In this document: positions 23,693 to 33,138 of the stretch, one piece after another
Position numbering within the stretch: the stretch's first letter is position 1
Layout of the letters: each line of letters opens with the position of its first letter
Source: Chitinophagales bacterium
Lineage (GTDB): Bacteria > Bacteroidota > Bacteroidia > Chitinophagales > CAIODY01
NCBI GenBank assembly: GCA_947449695.1
Contig: CANFST010000007.1
Coordinates: forward strand, 1 to 64,000
DNA length: 64,000 bases
Reading direction: 5' to 3'
The notes under the pieces: generated by a model
Seen by the model: the letters and a program-made list of their open reading frames with translations, nothing else
The model's database searches: none
Told to the model about the DNA's origin: nothing
Made by a program: the position numbers and the translations under genes

Positions 23693-25276
23693 CTATTTTA
23701 TTGTAAAAGTCAATGTTGGTAATTTACGAGGTGTACCATCACAACCACGAGCATAAATATTATCAAAAATGAAAATGTCACCTGGCTTACATTTGCTTAC
23801 TACTCCTAAAACCTCTGCATCAAAAATTGGACTTTGTTTACCAGTCATTGGTTTAGGATCCATTCTTTTTGCCACGTAGAAACAATCATACTTAGTAACT
23901 CTAAAAGGACAATCGAAATCAAAGCCTTCTAAAATAGCAGCAATACCTGTTTGTGCTTTAAATAAAGTTGAAGCAATCGATCCTCCTTGCTGTCCGCCAA
24001 TTTTAGGAACTGGATCAGGAATACGCTTAATACGGAATGGAAACGCACCAACAGGATTTACTTTTCCATCTGCACTTTTTCCTGAAACCGAAATACTTGC
24101 TCCGTTAGGATTACTAGCATCTACTTTGATATTAAAATGCCCTACGCCCTTAGCAGGGTCAGGAACAATCGAACCAACAGAAATTGATGCAGACAGCTTA
24201 TCAGCAGTATAACCTGCCGCAGTAATTGTTACAGGATTTTCAACACCAATATATACTACATTCATTTTATCAGCTGATACAGAACCAAATGGTTTAATAA
24301 CTTGGTATTTACCTTTGAATGGATAAACTTTAACTTCGCCAGTTCCAGGATTTTTCAAAGAAATATTTCCTTGATATTCATGTTCGCCTTCATTTCCACC
24401 TAAGGAAATTTTTCCTTCCCCCCCTTCCACTTGAACATTACCACCATTAACTGTTACTATTGGATCATCTTTTGAATTAAACGCAGATAAAAATGCCTTA
24501 GCTTTAAATTGTTGACCTACTGTTACAATAGTAGGTCCATCAGGAACAACCTGCGCTGTTAAAGTATCAAATTTAAAATCAGTTTTACCAATTGTTTTTA
24601 GAAGTTCATTAATTACATCAGATTCTGCTGTTCGAATATTTTGCTCAATACCATTCAAGATAGTTACCCCTGCAACAGCTGGAACAGAATGGAACATATG
24701 AAACCACCATTTTTTTTCAATCTCGCCTTCTCCTTCAGGGAAGTCATCAGCTCTCAAAGCAATTTGTTTATCTAGTTTTATTAAATCATTGCCAGTTACG
24801 CCTCTTATTCCTTTCAATAAATTAACCAATTTATGACGGGTTTCATTAATTCTGTTTTGAACCTGTGAACCAATTTCGCCTTTTTCATCTTTCCCGATAA
24901 AAATATCACCAGCTGCATCCAAATCTTTTTCATTTTTCAAACGATGCGTTTCTGGCTCATATCCCTCAGCTTTAGTAATAATTTCTTGCTTATACTTTTC
25001 GATTTCATTAAACAAAGCATCTGAAATTTTTTTGGCCTCGGCTGAACGCTCATAAGCTAATTGCGCTTTGCCTTTATTGTTATCATACTGTTGTTTGATA
25101 ATTTCATAGGTTAACTGATTTTTTGTTTTCAATGCTGTCTGTCCACTAACAATACCATTATTCACAATATTAAAAGCGTTCAAAATTTCAGCAGAAACGT
25201 TCATCGCCAACATGGCTGTTAACACGAGATACATCATGTTAATCATCATCTGCCGGGGTTCTTTGGGCATTGCCAT
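23693..25276 (-). CDS. gldM: GldM, T9SS motor/periplasmic shaft
   Basis: GldM spans the inner membrane and periplasm and, with GldL, forms the proton-driven motor that powers type IX secretion and gliding. The 527-residue protein starts MAMPKEPRQMMINMMYLVLT with a single N-terminal helix, followed by a helical domain and several beta-sandwich domains up to the C-terminus (RGCDGTPRKLPTLTFTIK). Acidic linkers rich in Gly/Glu separate the domains. Gene order and length match known gldM genes. Confidence 0.95.
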   Translation of the reverse strand: MAMPKEPRQMMINMMYLVLTAMLAMNVSAEILNAFNIVNNGIVSGQTALKTKNQLTYEIIKQQYDNNKGKAQLAYERSAEAKKISDALFNEIEKYKQEIITKAEGYEPETHRLKNEKDLDAAGDIFIGKDEKGEIGSQVQNRINETRHKLVNLLKGIRGVTGNDLIKLDKQIALRADDFPEGEGEIEKKWWFHMFHSVPAVAGVTILNGIEQNIRTAESDVINELLKTIGKTDFKFDTLTAQVVPDGPTIVTVGQQFKAKAFLSAFNSKDDPIVTVNGGNVQVEGGEGKISLGGNEGEHEYQGNISLKNPGTGEVKVYPFKGKYQVIKPFGSVSADKMNVVYIGVENPVTITAAGYTADKLSASISVGSIVPDPAKGVGHFNIKVDASNPNGASISVSGKSADGKVNPVGAFPFRIKRIPDPVPKIGGQQGGSIASTLFKAQTGIAAILEGFDFDCPFRVTKYDCFYVAKRMDPKPMTGKQSPIFDAEVLGVVSKCKPGDIFIFDNIYARGCDGTPRKLPTLTFTIK

Positions 25277-25340
25277 AACTCAAATAAGATTTTTTTAGTT
25301 AATTAAAATGATTTAAGAATATATTTTGAGGGCAATTAAA

Positions 25341-26156
25341 TTATTGTCTTGCTCCGCTCATTGCACCTAACATATTGCCATAAATATTATTTAAGGCAGA
25401 TAAGTTTTTGCTTAATGAAGCCATTTGTTCTTTGTATTTAGCCGTATCATCCAATGAACCATTCATATTATCCATTGCTTGCAACAAATTGCCATAATAC
25501 TTATTCATAGCTTGCAAATGAGAAGTAGTATCTTGTAATTCTAATTCGTACATTGCATTTAATGAAGCTAAATTTTTAGTAACACCTTGAATTTGTTCGT
25601 GAAAAGCTTGGGCACCACTGCCCATTGAACCAATTGATTTTACATTTTCTGCTGCTTCAATAAAAGCACCATTCATTGATGATAAAGTATTCGCTGCTGA
25701 TTTTGCACTTGAAGCATACTCATTTGTTGCAGCTACAGCATCAGAGATATCACTCATTTTATTAGCATTTTCAGCAATTTTAGTGAATCCTTCACCTAAC
25801 TTGGTAAATACTTCATCACTAACACCTACTTTATCCATCAAGTTACCCATCTGATCATTCATCGATTGATTTTGAGCAGGGTTTTTACGAACAAAAGTTC
25901 TATCAACTTCAGGCGCAATATCCAAGTTTGGATAAACACGTTCCCAATAGTAATCTTTGTGAGGTGGAAGTAATCCTAACATTGCAAACAATGCTGCTTC
26001 AACCAACATGCCAATCATAAGCATCTGAGTTGCACCTGGCCAATGAAGAATTTTAAACAAGGCTCCAAGGATAACTACAGAAGCTCCAACACCAATAACT
26101 GCGTTTTTTACACGTTTACCTCTTTCGGTTTCAAAAAAATGAGCAATACCTGACAT
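25341..26156 (-). CDS. gldL: GldL, T9SS inner-membrane motor protein
   Basis: GldL is the cytoplasmic-membrane stator of the T9SS motor. The 271-residue protein has the two N-terminal helices (VIGVGASVVILGALFKILHW, MLMIGMLVEAALFAMLGLL), with the conserved Lys-Ile-Leu-His-Trp-Pro-Gly hinge and the glutamate in the second helix that is implicated in proton flow. The remainder is a long coiled cytoplasmic region. It lies between gldK and gldM, 68 bp after gldK and 64 bp before gldM. Confidence 0.95.
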   Translation of the reverse strand: MSGIAHFFETERGKRVKNAVIGVGASVVILGALFKILHWPGATQMLMIGMLVEAALFAMLGLLPPHKDYYWERVYPNLDIAPEVDRTFVRKNPAQNQSMNDQMGNLMDKVGVSDEVFTKLGEGFTKIAENANKMSDISDAVAATNEYASSAKSAANTLSSMNGAFIEAAENVKSIGSMGSGAQAFHEQIQGVTKNLASLNAMYELELQDTTSHLQAMNKYYGNLLQAMDNMNGSLDDTAKYKEQMASLSKNLSALNNIYGNMLGAMSGARQ

Positions 26157-26224
26157 AATTTTTAAGTTGGTTTTTTTAGTTAATAATTAAGTTTGAAGAA
26201 AAAAGTTAAAATTAAATAATGAAA

Positions 26225-27505
26225 TTATTTTTGTAAATCACTTAATGAACGACCCAAGAATGTTTGGATACAACGGAAGCCAATATAACATTTAGCTGTA
26301 TCTTGAAATTCATATTCTCTAACACCACATTGCAATTTATAACCAATATCTTTCCATGAGCCGCCGCGAATCACTTTACGTTTCATAGCATTTTTATCAT
26401 CATCTTTTGCAACATAACTGATAGCTGATTCTAAATCATGGGTGAATGCGTAAGCATTTTCAAAATAAATATCTTCACACCACTCAGATACATTTCCAGC
26501 CATATTGTACAAGCCGAAATCATTAGGGAAGTAGGCATCTGCTTTTACTGTATAAACACCACCATCTTCCAAATAATTACCTCTCATCGGCTTAAAGTTA
26601 GCTAAGATACAACCTTTAGCATTTCTTAAGTAAGGTCCTCCCCAAGGATATGGTGAGTTATCATGTCCGCCACGTGCAGCATATTCCCATTCTGATTCAT
26701 AAGGTAAACGAAAATCGTCGCCATCCATTTTACCATTCAATCTATTAAAATCACTCATAAATCTTGTACGCCAGATAGAGAATGCTTTTGCTTGTTTCCA
26801 ATTAACACCAACTACAGGATAATTGTCGAAAGCTGGGTGATTAAAATAGTTACGAGTTAAAGGTTCGTTATAAGCGTAAGTGAAATCATGAATCCAACAC
26901 ATAGTGTCTGGATAAATACCAATAATTTCATTTTTTAAAAATTGATTTCTTGGTTTGGTTCTGTTCTCTTTTTTAGCAGCTTCTCTCCAATCAATCCAAA
27001 CAAAATCATATTGTAATTTACCTGGGTCAACTGCTTTTTGTCCCCAAAAACTATTTTCGGGTGTATAAAATAAATCAGATAATTTATCTTTATTGTCTTC
27101 CAATGTCCAGTCAATTTCTTTATCCCAATTAATTCTTTCATGTTCTCCGCCTGGATCTAATAAATAATCATCGCCTAAAAGTTTATGCGCTATTGAATCA
27201 CGAACCCAATATACAAACTGACGATATTCGTTGTTGGTAATCTCTGTATTATCCATGAAGAAACCTTGCACAGTTATTGAACGTGGGCGTTGAACTAAAG
27301 TTCCATTTACATCCTGATCGCTTGGTCCAACATGCAAAGTACCTGAATGCACATACACCATTCCATAAGGAATATCGAACCCTGCTTCCGGACGATCTAA
27401 TACGCCCAACAGCTGCCCATTGTAGCCCGAATGACCACAGCCTGCAGCAATCAAACCAAGAGTGGCAGTAGCGATAAACAAATAATTTTTAAATAATTTT
27501 TTCAT
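26225..27505 (-). CDS. gldK: GldK, T9SS lipoprotein of the FGE/SUMF1 fold
   Basis: The 426-residue protein has a lipoprotein signal peptide ending in LIAAGC, then a formylglycine-generating-enzyme-like domain (VYVHSGTLHVGPSD, FFMDNTEITNNEYRQFVYW, LPYESEWEYAARGG, GNVSEWCEDIY, RGGSW, GFRCIQT). GldK (PorK) forms the outer-membrane-associated ring with GldN and is not thought to act as an enzyme. It is the first gene after a strong promoter and leads gldL, gldM and gldN. Confidence 0.95.
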   Translation of the reverse strand: MKKLFKNYLFIATATLGLIAAGCGHSGYNGQLLGVLDRPEAGFDIPYGMVYVHSGTLHVGPSDQDVNGTLVQRPRSITVQGFFMDNTEITNNEYRQFVYWVRDSIAHKLLGDDYLLDPGGEHERINWDKEIDWTLEDNKDKLSDLFYTPENSFWGQKAVDPGKLQYDFVWIDWREAAKKENRTKPRNQFLKNEIIGIYPDTMCWIHDFTYAYNEPLTRNYFNHPAFDNYPVVGVNWKQAKAFSIWRTRFMSDFNRLNGKMDGDDFRLPYESEWEYAARGGHDNSPYPWGGPYLRNAKGCILANFKPMRGNYLEDGGVYTVKADAYFPNDFGLYNMAGNVSEWCEDIYFENAYAFTHDLESAISYVAKDDDKNAMKRKVIRGGSWKDIGYKLQCGVREYEFQDTAKCYIGFRCIQTFLGRSLSDLQK

Positions 27506-27560
27506 TATTAATGTTTAGGTTGTTAATTCTAATCCCCCTTACAATAAGTTATAAGGGAGA

Positions 27561-27591
27561 CAAAAGTAAACAGATAATTCAAATTTCCAAA
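27561..27591 (-). promoter_or_regulatory. Promoter of the gldKLMN operon
   Basis: On the minus strand TTTG (27591-27588), exactly 19 bases, then TACTTTTG (27568-27561) is a perfect match to the Bacteroidetes promoter consensus. The 5' leader to the gldK start is about 50 bases and contains a CCCTTA/TAAGGG hairpin (about 27535-27558). Confidence 0.75.
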
Positions 27592-27709
27592 TAGGTTGAT
27601 TCTTGTATTTCAACACAAGTTGTAGCAACGAATTTAAAACTGAACATCAATTTGAATAAGTTTATACTGATATTATAAAAAAAAGTTTCAAAAAAATAAA
27701 AAAAATCTC

Positions 27710-28699
27710 CTACAAAAATCTCGGATTGTAAATTATTTTACCACGAGGTGGCGGTGGTGGTGGAATTAAACGATAGTGTAATCCAACTTCGTTGGAACCA
27801 ATTGAAGTATGATGTAAAGTTGAAATTGTTAAATCATATGAATATATTGCAAATAATTCAGGCTTAAGTTGATAGCCGATTGTAAAAATAATTCCATCCG
27901 CCGTATTACCAGAAAAACCTCTAAAACCTAATCCACCAGTTATCATTCGCTTATACACAGCTAAAAAATTTATATCTAAAGTACTTTTTTTAAAATCAGA
28001 TTTGAAAAGTAAATTAGGTGAAAATTTCCAGTTGGTGTTTAGTTCTTTATTATATTGTGCCTGAAGATAAACTGTTGCAGGATATTTAATTTGTCCCGAA
28101 CCATTACCTGTTGAAAATTTTAATGGTAGTGGCAATAAATGCTGCACAGCTAATCCTATAAAAAATTTATCTGTAATTAAACTTGTACCAAGACCTAAAT
28201 CGGGAGCAAATGAATTAACTGTCCCTGTTGGCAAATCGGGGTCATTATGATTTATGTTTCCATCATCATAACTACCATCAGAGGCTCTTAATTTATCGCC
28301 AAAAATACTGTATTGCAACAACCCTAATTGAAAACCAGCATTCAAATAGCCGAAATTAAATTTCTTTTTATAGGCATATTGTATTTGCAAATCTGTTGAA
28401 CGATGAACTGCTGCAAAATCATTTACCAACGAAACACCCAATCCTCCACTCAACTTTGGATAGGGCATTTGTGCATATAGTGATTGAGAAAATGGCTGAC
28501 CTTCAAATAAAGTATATTGGCTTCGGAATGAGCCGCCAGCAGCTACCCCATCGTAACTGCCAGCAAACGATGGATTCCAAATGAATGAAAGAAATGGTGA
28601 ATGAGAAAATTGTGCATCTTCCTGAGCTTTTGCATTTTTAATAATTGCAATGCTCAGAAAAAAGAGTACTAAAAATTTTATAAATGATATAGTTTTCAA
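27710..28699 (-). CDS. PorP/SprF family T9SS outer-membrane protein
   Basis: The 329-residue protein has a signal peptide (ending NAKAQ), then the PorP/SprF signature (QFSHSPFLSFIWNPSFAGSYDGVAAGGSFRSQ, read in pieces) and repeated barrel strands. These proteins are 14-strand outer-membrane barrels that bind a type B C-terminal domain or the GldK ring. The final stretch is poly-proline (HYRLIPPPPPPRG), which is unusual but near the C-terminus. It precedes gldK by 204 bp and probably has its own promoter, since gldK has one between them. Confidence 0.88.
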   Translation of the reverse strand: MKTISFIKFLVLFFLSIAIIKNAKAQEDAQFSHSPFLSFIWNPSFAGSYDGVAAGGSFRSQYTLFEGQPFSQSLYAQMPYPKLSGGLGVSLVNDFAAVHRSTDLQIQYAYKKKFNFGYLNAGFQLGLLQYSIFGDKLRASDGSYDDGNINHNDPDLPTGTVNSFAPDLGLGTSLITDKFFIGLAVQHLLPLPLKFSTGNGSGQIKYPATVYLQAQYNKELNTNWKFSPNLLFKSDFKKSTLDINFLAVYKRMITGGLGFRGFSGNTADGIIFTIGYQLKPELFAIYSYDLTISTLHHTSIGSNEVGLHYRLIPPPPPPRGKIIYNPRFL

Positions 28700-28743
28700 T
28701 TTGATTTTGAGATGACAAACCTAATCAGTTTTTAGCATAACGC

Positions 28744-28787
28744 AAAAAAAGCCGAATACTTATAATGTTAAGTATTCGGCTTTTTTT
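28744..28787 (-). terminator. Terminator after hppD
   Basis: GCCGAATACTTA pairs with TAAGTATTCGGC, flanked by A7 and T7. It lies just downstream of the hppD stop on the minus strand and could also act on the plus strand. Confidence 0.88.
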
Positions 28788-28800
28788 AAATTTTTAAATG

Positions 28801-29946
28801 TTACAAGTTCCCCCTTAGCGCCTGTTCTCTTTCAATAGATTCGAACAAAGCTTTAAAATTCCCTTTGCCAAAAGATTGTGCGCCTTTGCGTTGGATAATT
28901 TCAAAGAACATAGTTGGTCTATCTTGAACTGGTTTAGTAAAAATCTGAAGCAAATAACCTTCATCATCTCTGTCAACTAAAATTCCAAGTTTTTTAAGAG
29001 GCGCAATTTCTTCATCAATTTGTCCAACTCTTGCAGTTAATTCTTCATAGTAAGAATCTGGAACTTTTAAAAATTCAACGCCACGATTTGTTAAATCTGT
29101 AACTGTTTTTACAATGTCATGCGTAGCAACTGCAATGTGCTGTACGCCTTGACCTTGGTAAAAATCAAGGTATTCTTCAATCTGTGATTTCTTTTTGCCT
29201 TCAGCAGGTTCGTTAATTGGAAATTTAATAAATCCATTTCCATTACTCATCACTTTACTCATTAATGCTGAATATTCAGTTGAAATATCATTGTCGTCAA
29301 ATGAAAGTAAATTGTAAAAACCCATCACTTCTTCATAAAATTTCACCCAAGTATTCATTTCATTCCAACCCACATTGCCCACACAATGGTCAACATACAA
29401 CAAGCCAACATCCTGAGTTTTTAATTTTGTTTCCCATTTTTTGTAGCCAGGTAAAAATTCACCTTTGTAATTTTTTCTTTCAACAAAAATGTGAACGGTG
29501 TCGCCGTATAAATGAATTCCACTTCGCTTTACTTCACCCAATTCATTTTTTTCTATAGTTGGCTCCATGTAAGGCTTTGCGCCACGTTTTACCGTTTCGT
29601 TAAATGCTTTTTCTGCATCATCAACCCAAAGAGCTAACACTTTTACACCATCGCCATGTTTGCGATGATGTTCAGCAATTGAACTTTCAGAAGTTAATGA
29701 TGATGTAAGCACCAAGCGAATTTTTCCTTGTTGCAAAACGTAGGAACATCTATCTCTTAATCCTGTTTCTAAGCCTGCATAGGCAATAGGTTGAAAACCG
29801 AAAGTATATTGATAATAAATAGCGGATTGTTTAGCATTACCTACATACAATTCAATATAATCCGTGCCATTAATTGGCAAAAAATCGGCTGCAGTGTTAG
29901 TATTAGGTTTTGACGAATAAGCAGTAGGAGCATTTGTTTCACTCAT
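28801..29946 (-). CDS. hppD: 4-Hydroxyphenylpyruvate dioxygenase
   Basis: This enzyme converts 4-hydroxyphenylpyruvate to homogentisate, the second step of tyrosine degradation, with non-haem iron and oxygen. The 381-residue sequence has the two glyoxalase-fold halves; iron ligands are visible in DHCVGNV, QHIAVATHDI and FFEIIQRKG (His, His, Glu). The N-terminal half carries LPINGTDYIELYVGNAKQSA. No other gene of the pathway is adjacent. Length and motifs are normal. Confidence 0.94.
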   Translation of the reverse strand: MSETNAPTAYSSKPNTNTAADFLPINGTDYIELYVGNAKQSAIYYQYTFGFQPIAYAGLETGLRDRCSYVLQQGKIRLVLTSSLTSESSIAEHHRKHGDGVKVLALWVDDAEKAFNETVKRGAKPYMEPTIEKNELGEVKRSGIHLYGDTVHIFVERKNYKGEFLPGYKKWETKLKTQDVGLLYVDHCVGNVGWNEMNTWVKFYEEVMGFYNLLSFDDNDISTEYSALMSKVMSNGNGFIKFPINEPAEGKKKSQIEEYLDFYQGQGVQHIAVATHDIVKTVTDLTNRGVEFLKVPDSYYEELTARVGQIDEEIAPLKKLGILVDRDDEGYLLQIFTKPVQDRPTMFFEIIQRKGAQSFGKGNFKALFESIEREQALRGNL

Positions 29947-29972
29947 AATTCAAAATATTTTAGGTCGCAAAG

Positions 29973-31001
29973 TTAAGTTGATTTTTTCAATCTGAATCGT
30001 GTTAGCAATAAAAGTGTCAGTAAAGTTAAAGCGCCGAATTGATGTGCAACACCAAACGATACCGGAATTTTTACTTTTGATAAAACTACAGTAATCACTC
30101 CTAACAATACCTGAATAGTGATCATATAAGGTAGCCATTGAAATGATTCTAAACTGATTTCATTCTTATTTTTCCACCAGAATATTAAAATAAACATAGT
30201 GATAAAATATGCCAGATTACGATGAAAAAACTGAATGAATGTTACATTTTGTATAAAATTTTCGAATAATGAAATCTGATTGTTATAAATATTTTCAGGG
30301 AAATATTTGCCATTCATAGTTGGAAATGTTGGATAGTGTAATGCAGCATGACTACCTGCCATTAAGCCTCCAAACATCATTTGTAACAGCACAAAAAGAA
30401 TAATACAATTCAATAATTTTATTTTTTGTGGTGCGATAACTAATGAATTTTTTTGTTGAAACGAGGTAGTATAAATCCAAATGAGATAAGAGAAAGTTAG
30501 CGTAGCTAATAGCAAATGTAATGTCAGGCTAAATGGTGTAACCCATGCTCTGTCTTTTAATCCTGTGCTTACCATTGCCCACCCGATAAAGCCTTGCAAA
30601 CCACCAAGTAAAAACAATGTGGCTAAATGCGGAATCAATTTTTTACTTAACCACTTTTTATAAATAAAAAAAACAAATGCTATCATAAACACTGCACCTA
30701 TACCTCTTGCCCAAAGCCGATGGAAATATTCCCAAAAAAAAATGTGTTTAAATCCACTCAAATCCATATTGCTATTGATCAATTGAAATTGAGATGTTGC
30801 TTTGTATTTATTAAATAATTGTTGCCAATCTGTTTCGTTCAATGGTGGCATCCATCCCATCAAAGCATTCCATTCAGTAATAGAAAGTCCGCTGCCAGTA
30901 AGCCTTGTAATGCCTCCCAATATGACCTGCACTGCAATCATTGCTGCACCCAATAACAGCCAATAGCCTACGTATTTATTATTTTTATTGTGATTTATCA
31001 T
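29973..31001 (-). CDS. ctaA: Haem A synthase (CtaA/COX15)
   Basis: CtaA oxidises a methyl group of haem O to the formyl group of haem A in the inner membrane, for cytochrome c oxidase. The 342-residue protein has eight hydrophobic segments. Conserved haem-ligand histidine regions are EYFHRLWARGIGAVF, GSHAALHYPTFPTMNGKYFP, FFHRNLAYFI and GVAHQFGALTL. This is the longer COX15-like type. It lies 26 bp upstream of hppD on the same strand; a shared transcript is possible. Confidence 0.92.
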   Translation of the reverse strand: MINHNKNNKYVGYWLLLGAAMIAVQVILGGITRLTGSGLSITEWNALMGWMPPLNETDWQQLFNKYKATSQFQLINSNMDLSGFKHIFFWEYFHRLWARGIGAVFMIAFVFFIYKKWLSKKLIPHLATLFLLGGLQGFIGWAMVSTGLKDRAWVTPFSLTLHLLLATLTFSYLIWIYTTSFQQKNSLVIAPQKIKLLNCIILFVLLQMMFGGLMAGSHAALHYPTFPTMNGKYFPENIYNNQISLFENFIQNVTFIQFFHRNLAYFITMFILIFWWKNKNEISLESFQWLPYMITIQVLLGVITVVLSKVKIPVSFGVAHQFGALTLLTLLLLTRFRLKKST

Positions 31002-31070
31002 TCTGAATAATTAACTTTACAAAGCTAAAAATGTTCGCCTCAAGCAAAAAATTTTTTTAATTCATTTAAT

Positions 31071-31418
31071 ATGGAAAGCAAAAAATCGAAATTAACCGAT
31101 ATTGTTTTTAACAAAAACGATAATGCTAAAGAAGAAATTAAAATTGAAGCAGCTGACTTAAAAAAAGCCGCTCTTGTGCTTAGGGCTTTGAATCATAAGC
31201 TAAGGCAAGACATGTTAAAAACAATTGATGCACATAAAAACATGACTGTAAGTCAATTGTTTTCTAAACTCAGAGTTGAGCAATCTGTTGTTTCGCAACA
31301 TCTGGCGGTTTTGCGTCAGGCAAAAATTGTTATGGTAAGTCGCGAAGGAAAATACATGCACTATTCCATTAATAAAGAGTATCTCGGATTTATTGCTAAA
31401 CTGATCAGAGAATTTTAA
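31071..31418 (+). CDS. ArsR-type HTH transcriptional regulator
   Basis: The 115-residue protein has a short charged N-terminus, then a winged helix of the ArsR/SmtB type: LVLRALNHKLRQDMLKTIDA, MTVSQLFSKLRVEQSVVSQHLAVLRQAKIV, and a wing SREGKYMHYSINKEYL. The cysteine metal box of true arsenic sensors is absent, so a metal signal is unlikely. It diverges from ctaA with 69 bp between start codons, making ctaA a possible target. Confidence 0.85.
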   Translation: MESKKSKLTDIVFNKNDNAKEEIKIEAADLKKAALVLRALNHKLRQDMLKTIDAHKNMTVSQLFSKLRVEQSVVSQHLAVLRQAKIVMVSREGKYMHYSINKEYLGFIAKLIREF

Positions 31419-31440
31419 AAATTTCTTACTCCCCATTTTA

Positions 31441-33081
31441 TTATTCTGCTTGCCATTGCATAGGGTAATCATTGGCTTGGCAATTATTTTGCCAATAATG
31501 CCATACTATCTTTTCAGCATCAAACAGTGTATTCTTTGGTGATACCAAATGAATATGACTTGCCGAATCAGTTTTATTATTAAACTTACTGAACATAAAT
31601 ATGGGCTTATACAATTCGGTATTTTTTATAAAAACATCAATCTGTTTGTCCCATTTAGTGTAAGCATCAACTGCTAAATATTTTTCGACGCCGCAGGCTT
31701 CTTTGCACATAAAATTAAATTCGTAAAAAGTAAAATACTGAAACATCGGGTTCTTCACCTCTTCGTGCATCACTAAATAAGTTGAGGGCACGGTGGCTAA
31801 ATGTTGCTGAATTAATTGTTCGGCTTTTTGAAACCTTACATAATAAGCCTGCCAATAGATATAACTGACATTGCTGCCTGCGGCAAATAATACAAACAAA
31901 GTGATATAAGCCCATCGCTGATGTTGGCTTTGTTTAATCAACCGATGAATGGCTAACACCAAAAAAATTACCAAGCCAAACCCCACCAACAAACCATTGC
32001 GGCAATTGCGATTCAATGCCCCATAATCTTTTGATACCATGCTATAAGGCAACAAAGCTGCTACAAAAAACACTACACCAATTAAGGCTATCAACCAAAA
32101 AGGCAAAGGCTGTTGAGTTGATTCATCATCATCACTTATAAAACTTGTAAAGCGATTGGGCTGCCCTAAAAAATACCTACTTACTATTCCAGCCACCACT
32201 ACACTTATTATTATAGTGATAGGATTATGCATTGCCAATTGCACCAACAACATGGGCAAGGCTATAAATATTTTATAAGCCGAAAATGCCAAATGATACA
32301 ACATATTGCCCACCGAAAAACTAATTTGATTATACCCATACACCCTTGCCATACCACTGATAGGGAACAATTTATTCCATAACCAAAATGAGAAAATGGG
32401 CAACAATACCAAACCACCATGTTGCTTCATAAACCGCAGCACATTCCTAAAAAAAACTGCGCCTACTCCCCTGTTATTGGTATGCTGGGTGAGCTGATAT
32501 TCTTTCACAAACAAGGCAAACAACACCGCATAAATAAATACATAAAACGATTGTATTTCGAAGCTGAAAAACAACAACATACACACCAATACATAGGCTG
32601 CTATTTTCTTTATACCAAAACGTTGCTGATGATATTTGAGATAAATTAAAAGGGCTGAAAAAAAAAGATTAGATGTTAAAATATAAATAGAACTGATTGG
32701 GTCGTGCGCCATAAAAAAAACCGGAATGGATTGGCTCAATACTGCAATAAAAATGTTTTGTAAATATTGTTTAGGAAAGAAAAAGTCTGCTACATAGTAA
32801 ATCAAAATAGTGATAGACCATATTAATATGAAACTGAAAAATTTAATCAGCAAAAAGGGATGAGGAAATTTCAAAAACACTATCCAGAAATAATAAACAA
32901 TACGTCTGCCTGTATTAAATATTGCCATTTTAAATACATCCATATTGTTATAATTTTTTGCATTTAACATCATCAAGCTATCCCACGACACTTCATTGTT
33001 AATTAGTAATAACCCATGCGCCGCAATGGTTGCAACGAGGGCAACAAATGCAATTTGAAAAAATGTTGGCTGGTTTTTCAT
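31441..33081 (-). CDS. Polytopic membrane protein, possible glycosyltransferase (GtrII-like)
   Basis: I start at 33081 (MKNQPTFFQIAFVALVATI), the first methionine before a membrane helix. The 546-residue product has about eleven predicted helices and a soluble C-terminal part. An early loop, NNEVSWDSLMMLN then NTGRRIVYYFW, is like the first periplasmic loop of GtrII/GT-C proteins that use polyprenyl-linked sugar. The divergent neighbour is a polyprenyl-phosphate glycosyltransferase, which would supply such a donor. The assignment is tentative; a non-enzymatic membrane protein is possible. Confidence 0.55.
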   Translation of the reverse strand: MKNQPTFFQIAFVALVATIAAHGLLLINNEVSWDSLMMLNAKNYNNMDVFKMAIFNTGRRIVYYFWIVFLKFPHPFLLIKFFSFILIWSITILIYYVADFFFPKQYLQNIFIAVLSQSIPVFFMAHDPISSIYILTSNLFFSALLIYLKYHQQRFGIKKIAAYVLVCMLLFFSFEIQSFYVFIYAVLFALFVKEYQLTQHTNNRGVGAVFFRNVLRFMKQHGGLVLLPIFSFWLWNKLFPISGMARVYGYNQISFSVGNMLYHLAFSAYKIFIALPMLLVQLAMHNPITIIISVVVAGIVSRYFLGQPNRFTSFISDDDESTQQPLPFWLIALIGVVFFVAALLPYSMVSKDYGALNRNCRNGLLVGFGLVIFLVLAIHRLIKQSQHQRWAYITLFVLFAAGSNVSYIYWQAYYVRFQKAEQLIQQHLATVPSTYLVMHEEVKNPMFQYFTFYEFNFMCKEACGVEKYLAVDAYTKWDKQIDVFIKNTELYKPIFMFSKFNNKTDSASHIHLVSPKNTLFDAEKIVWHYWQNNCQANDYPMQWQAE

Positions 33082-33138
33082 AGGCTGAAAAAATAATTTA
33101 GATATATTTGGCTCTGCTTGCAAAAATAAGCCAACAAG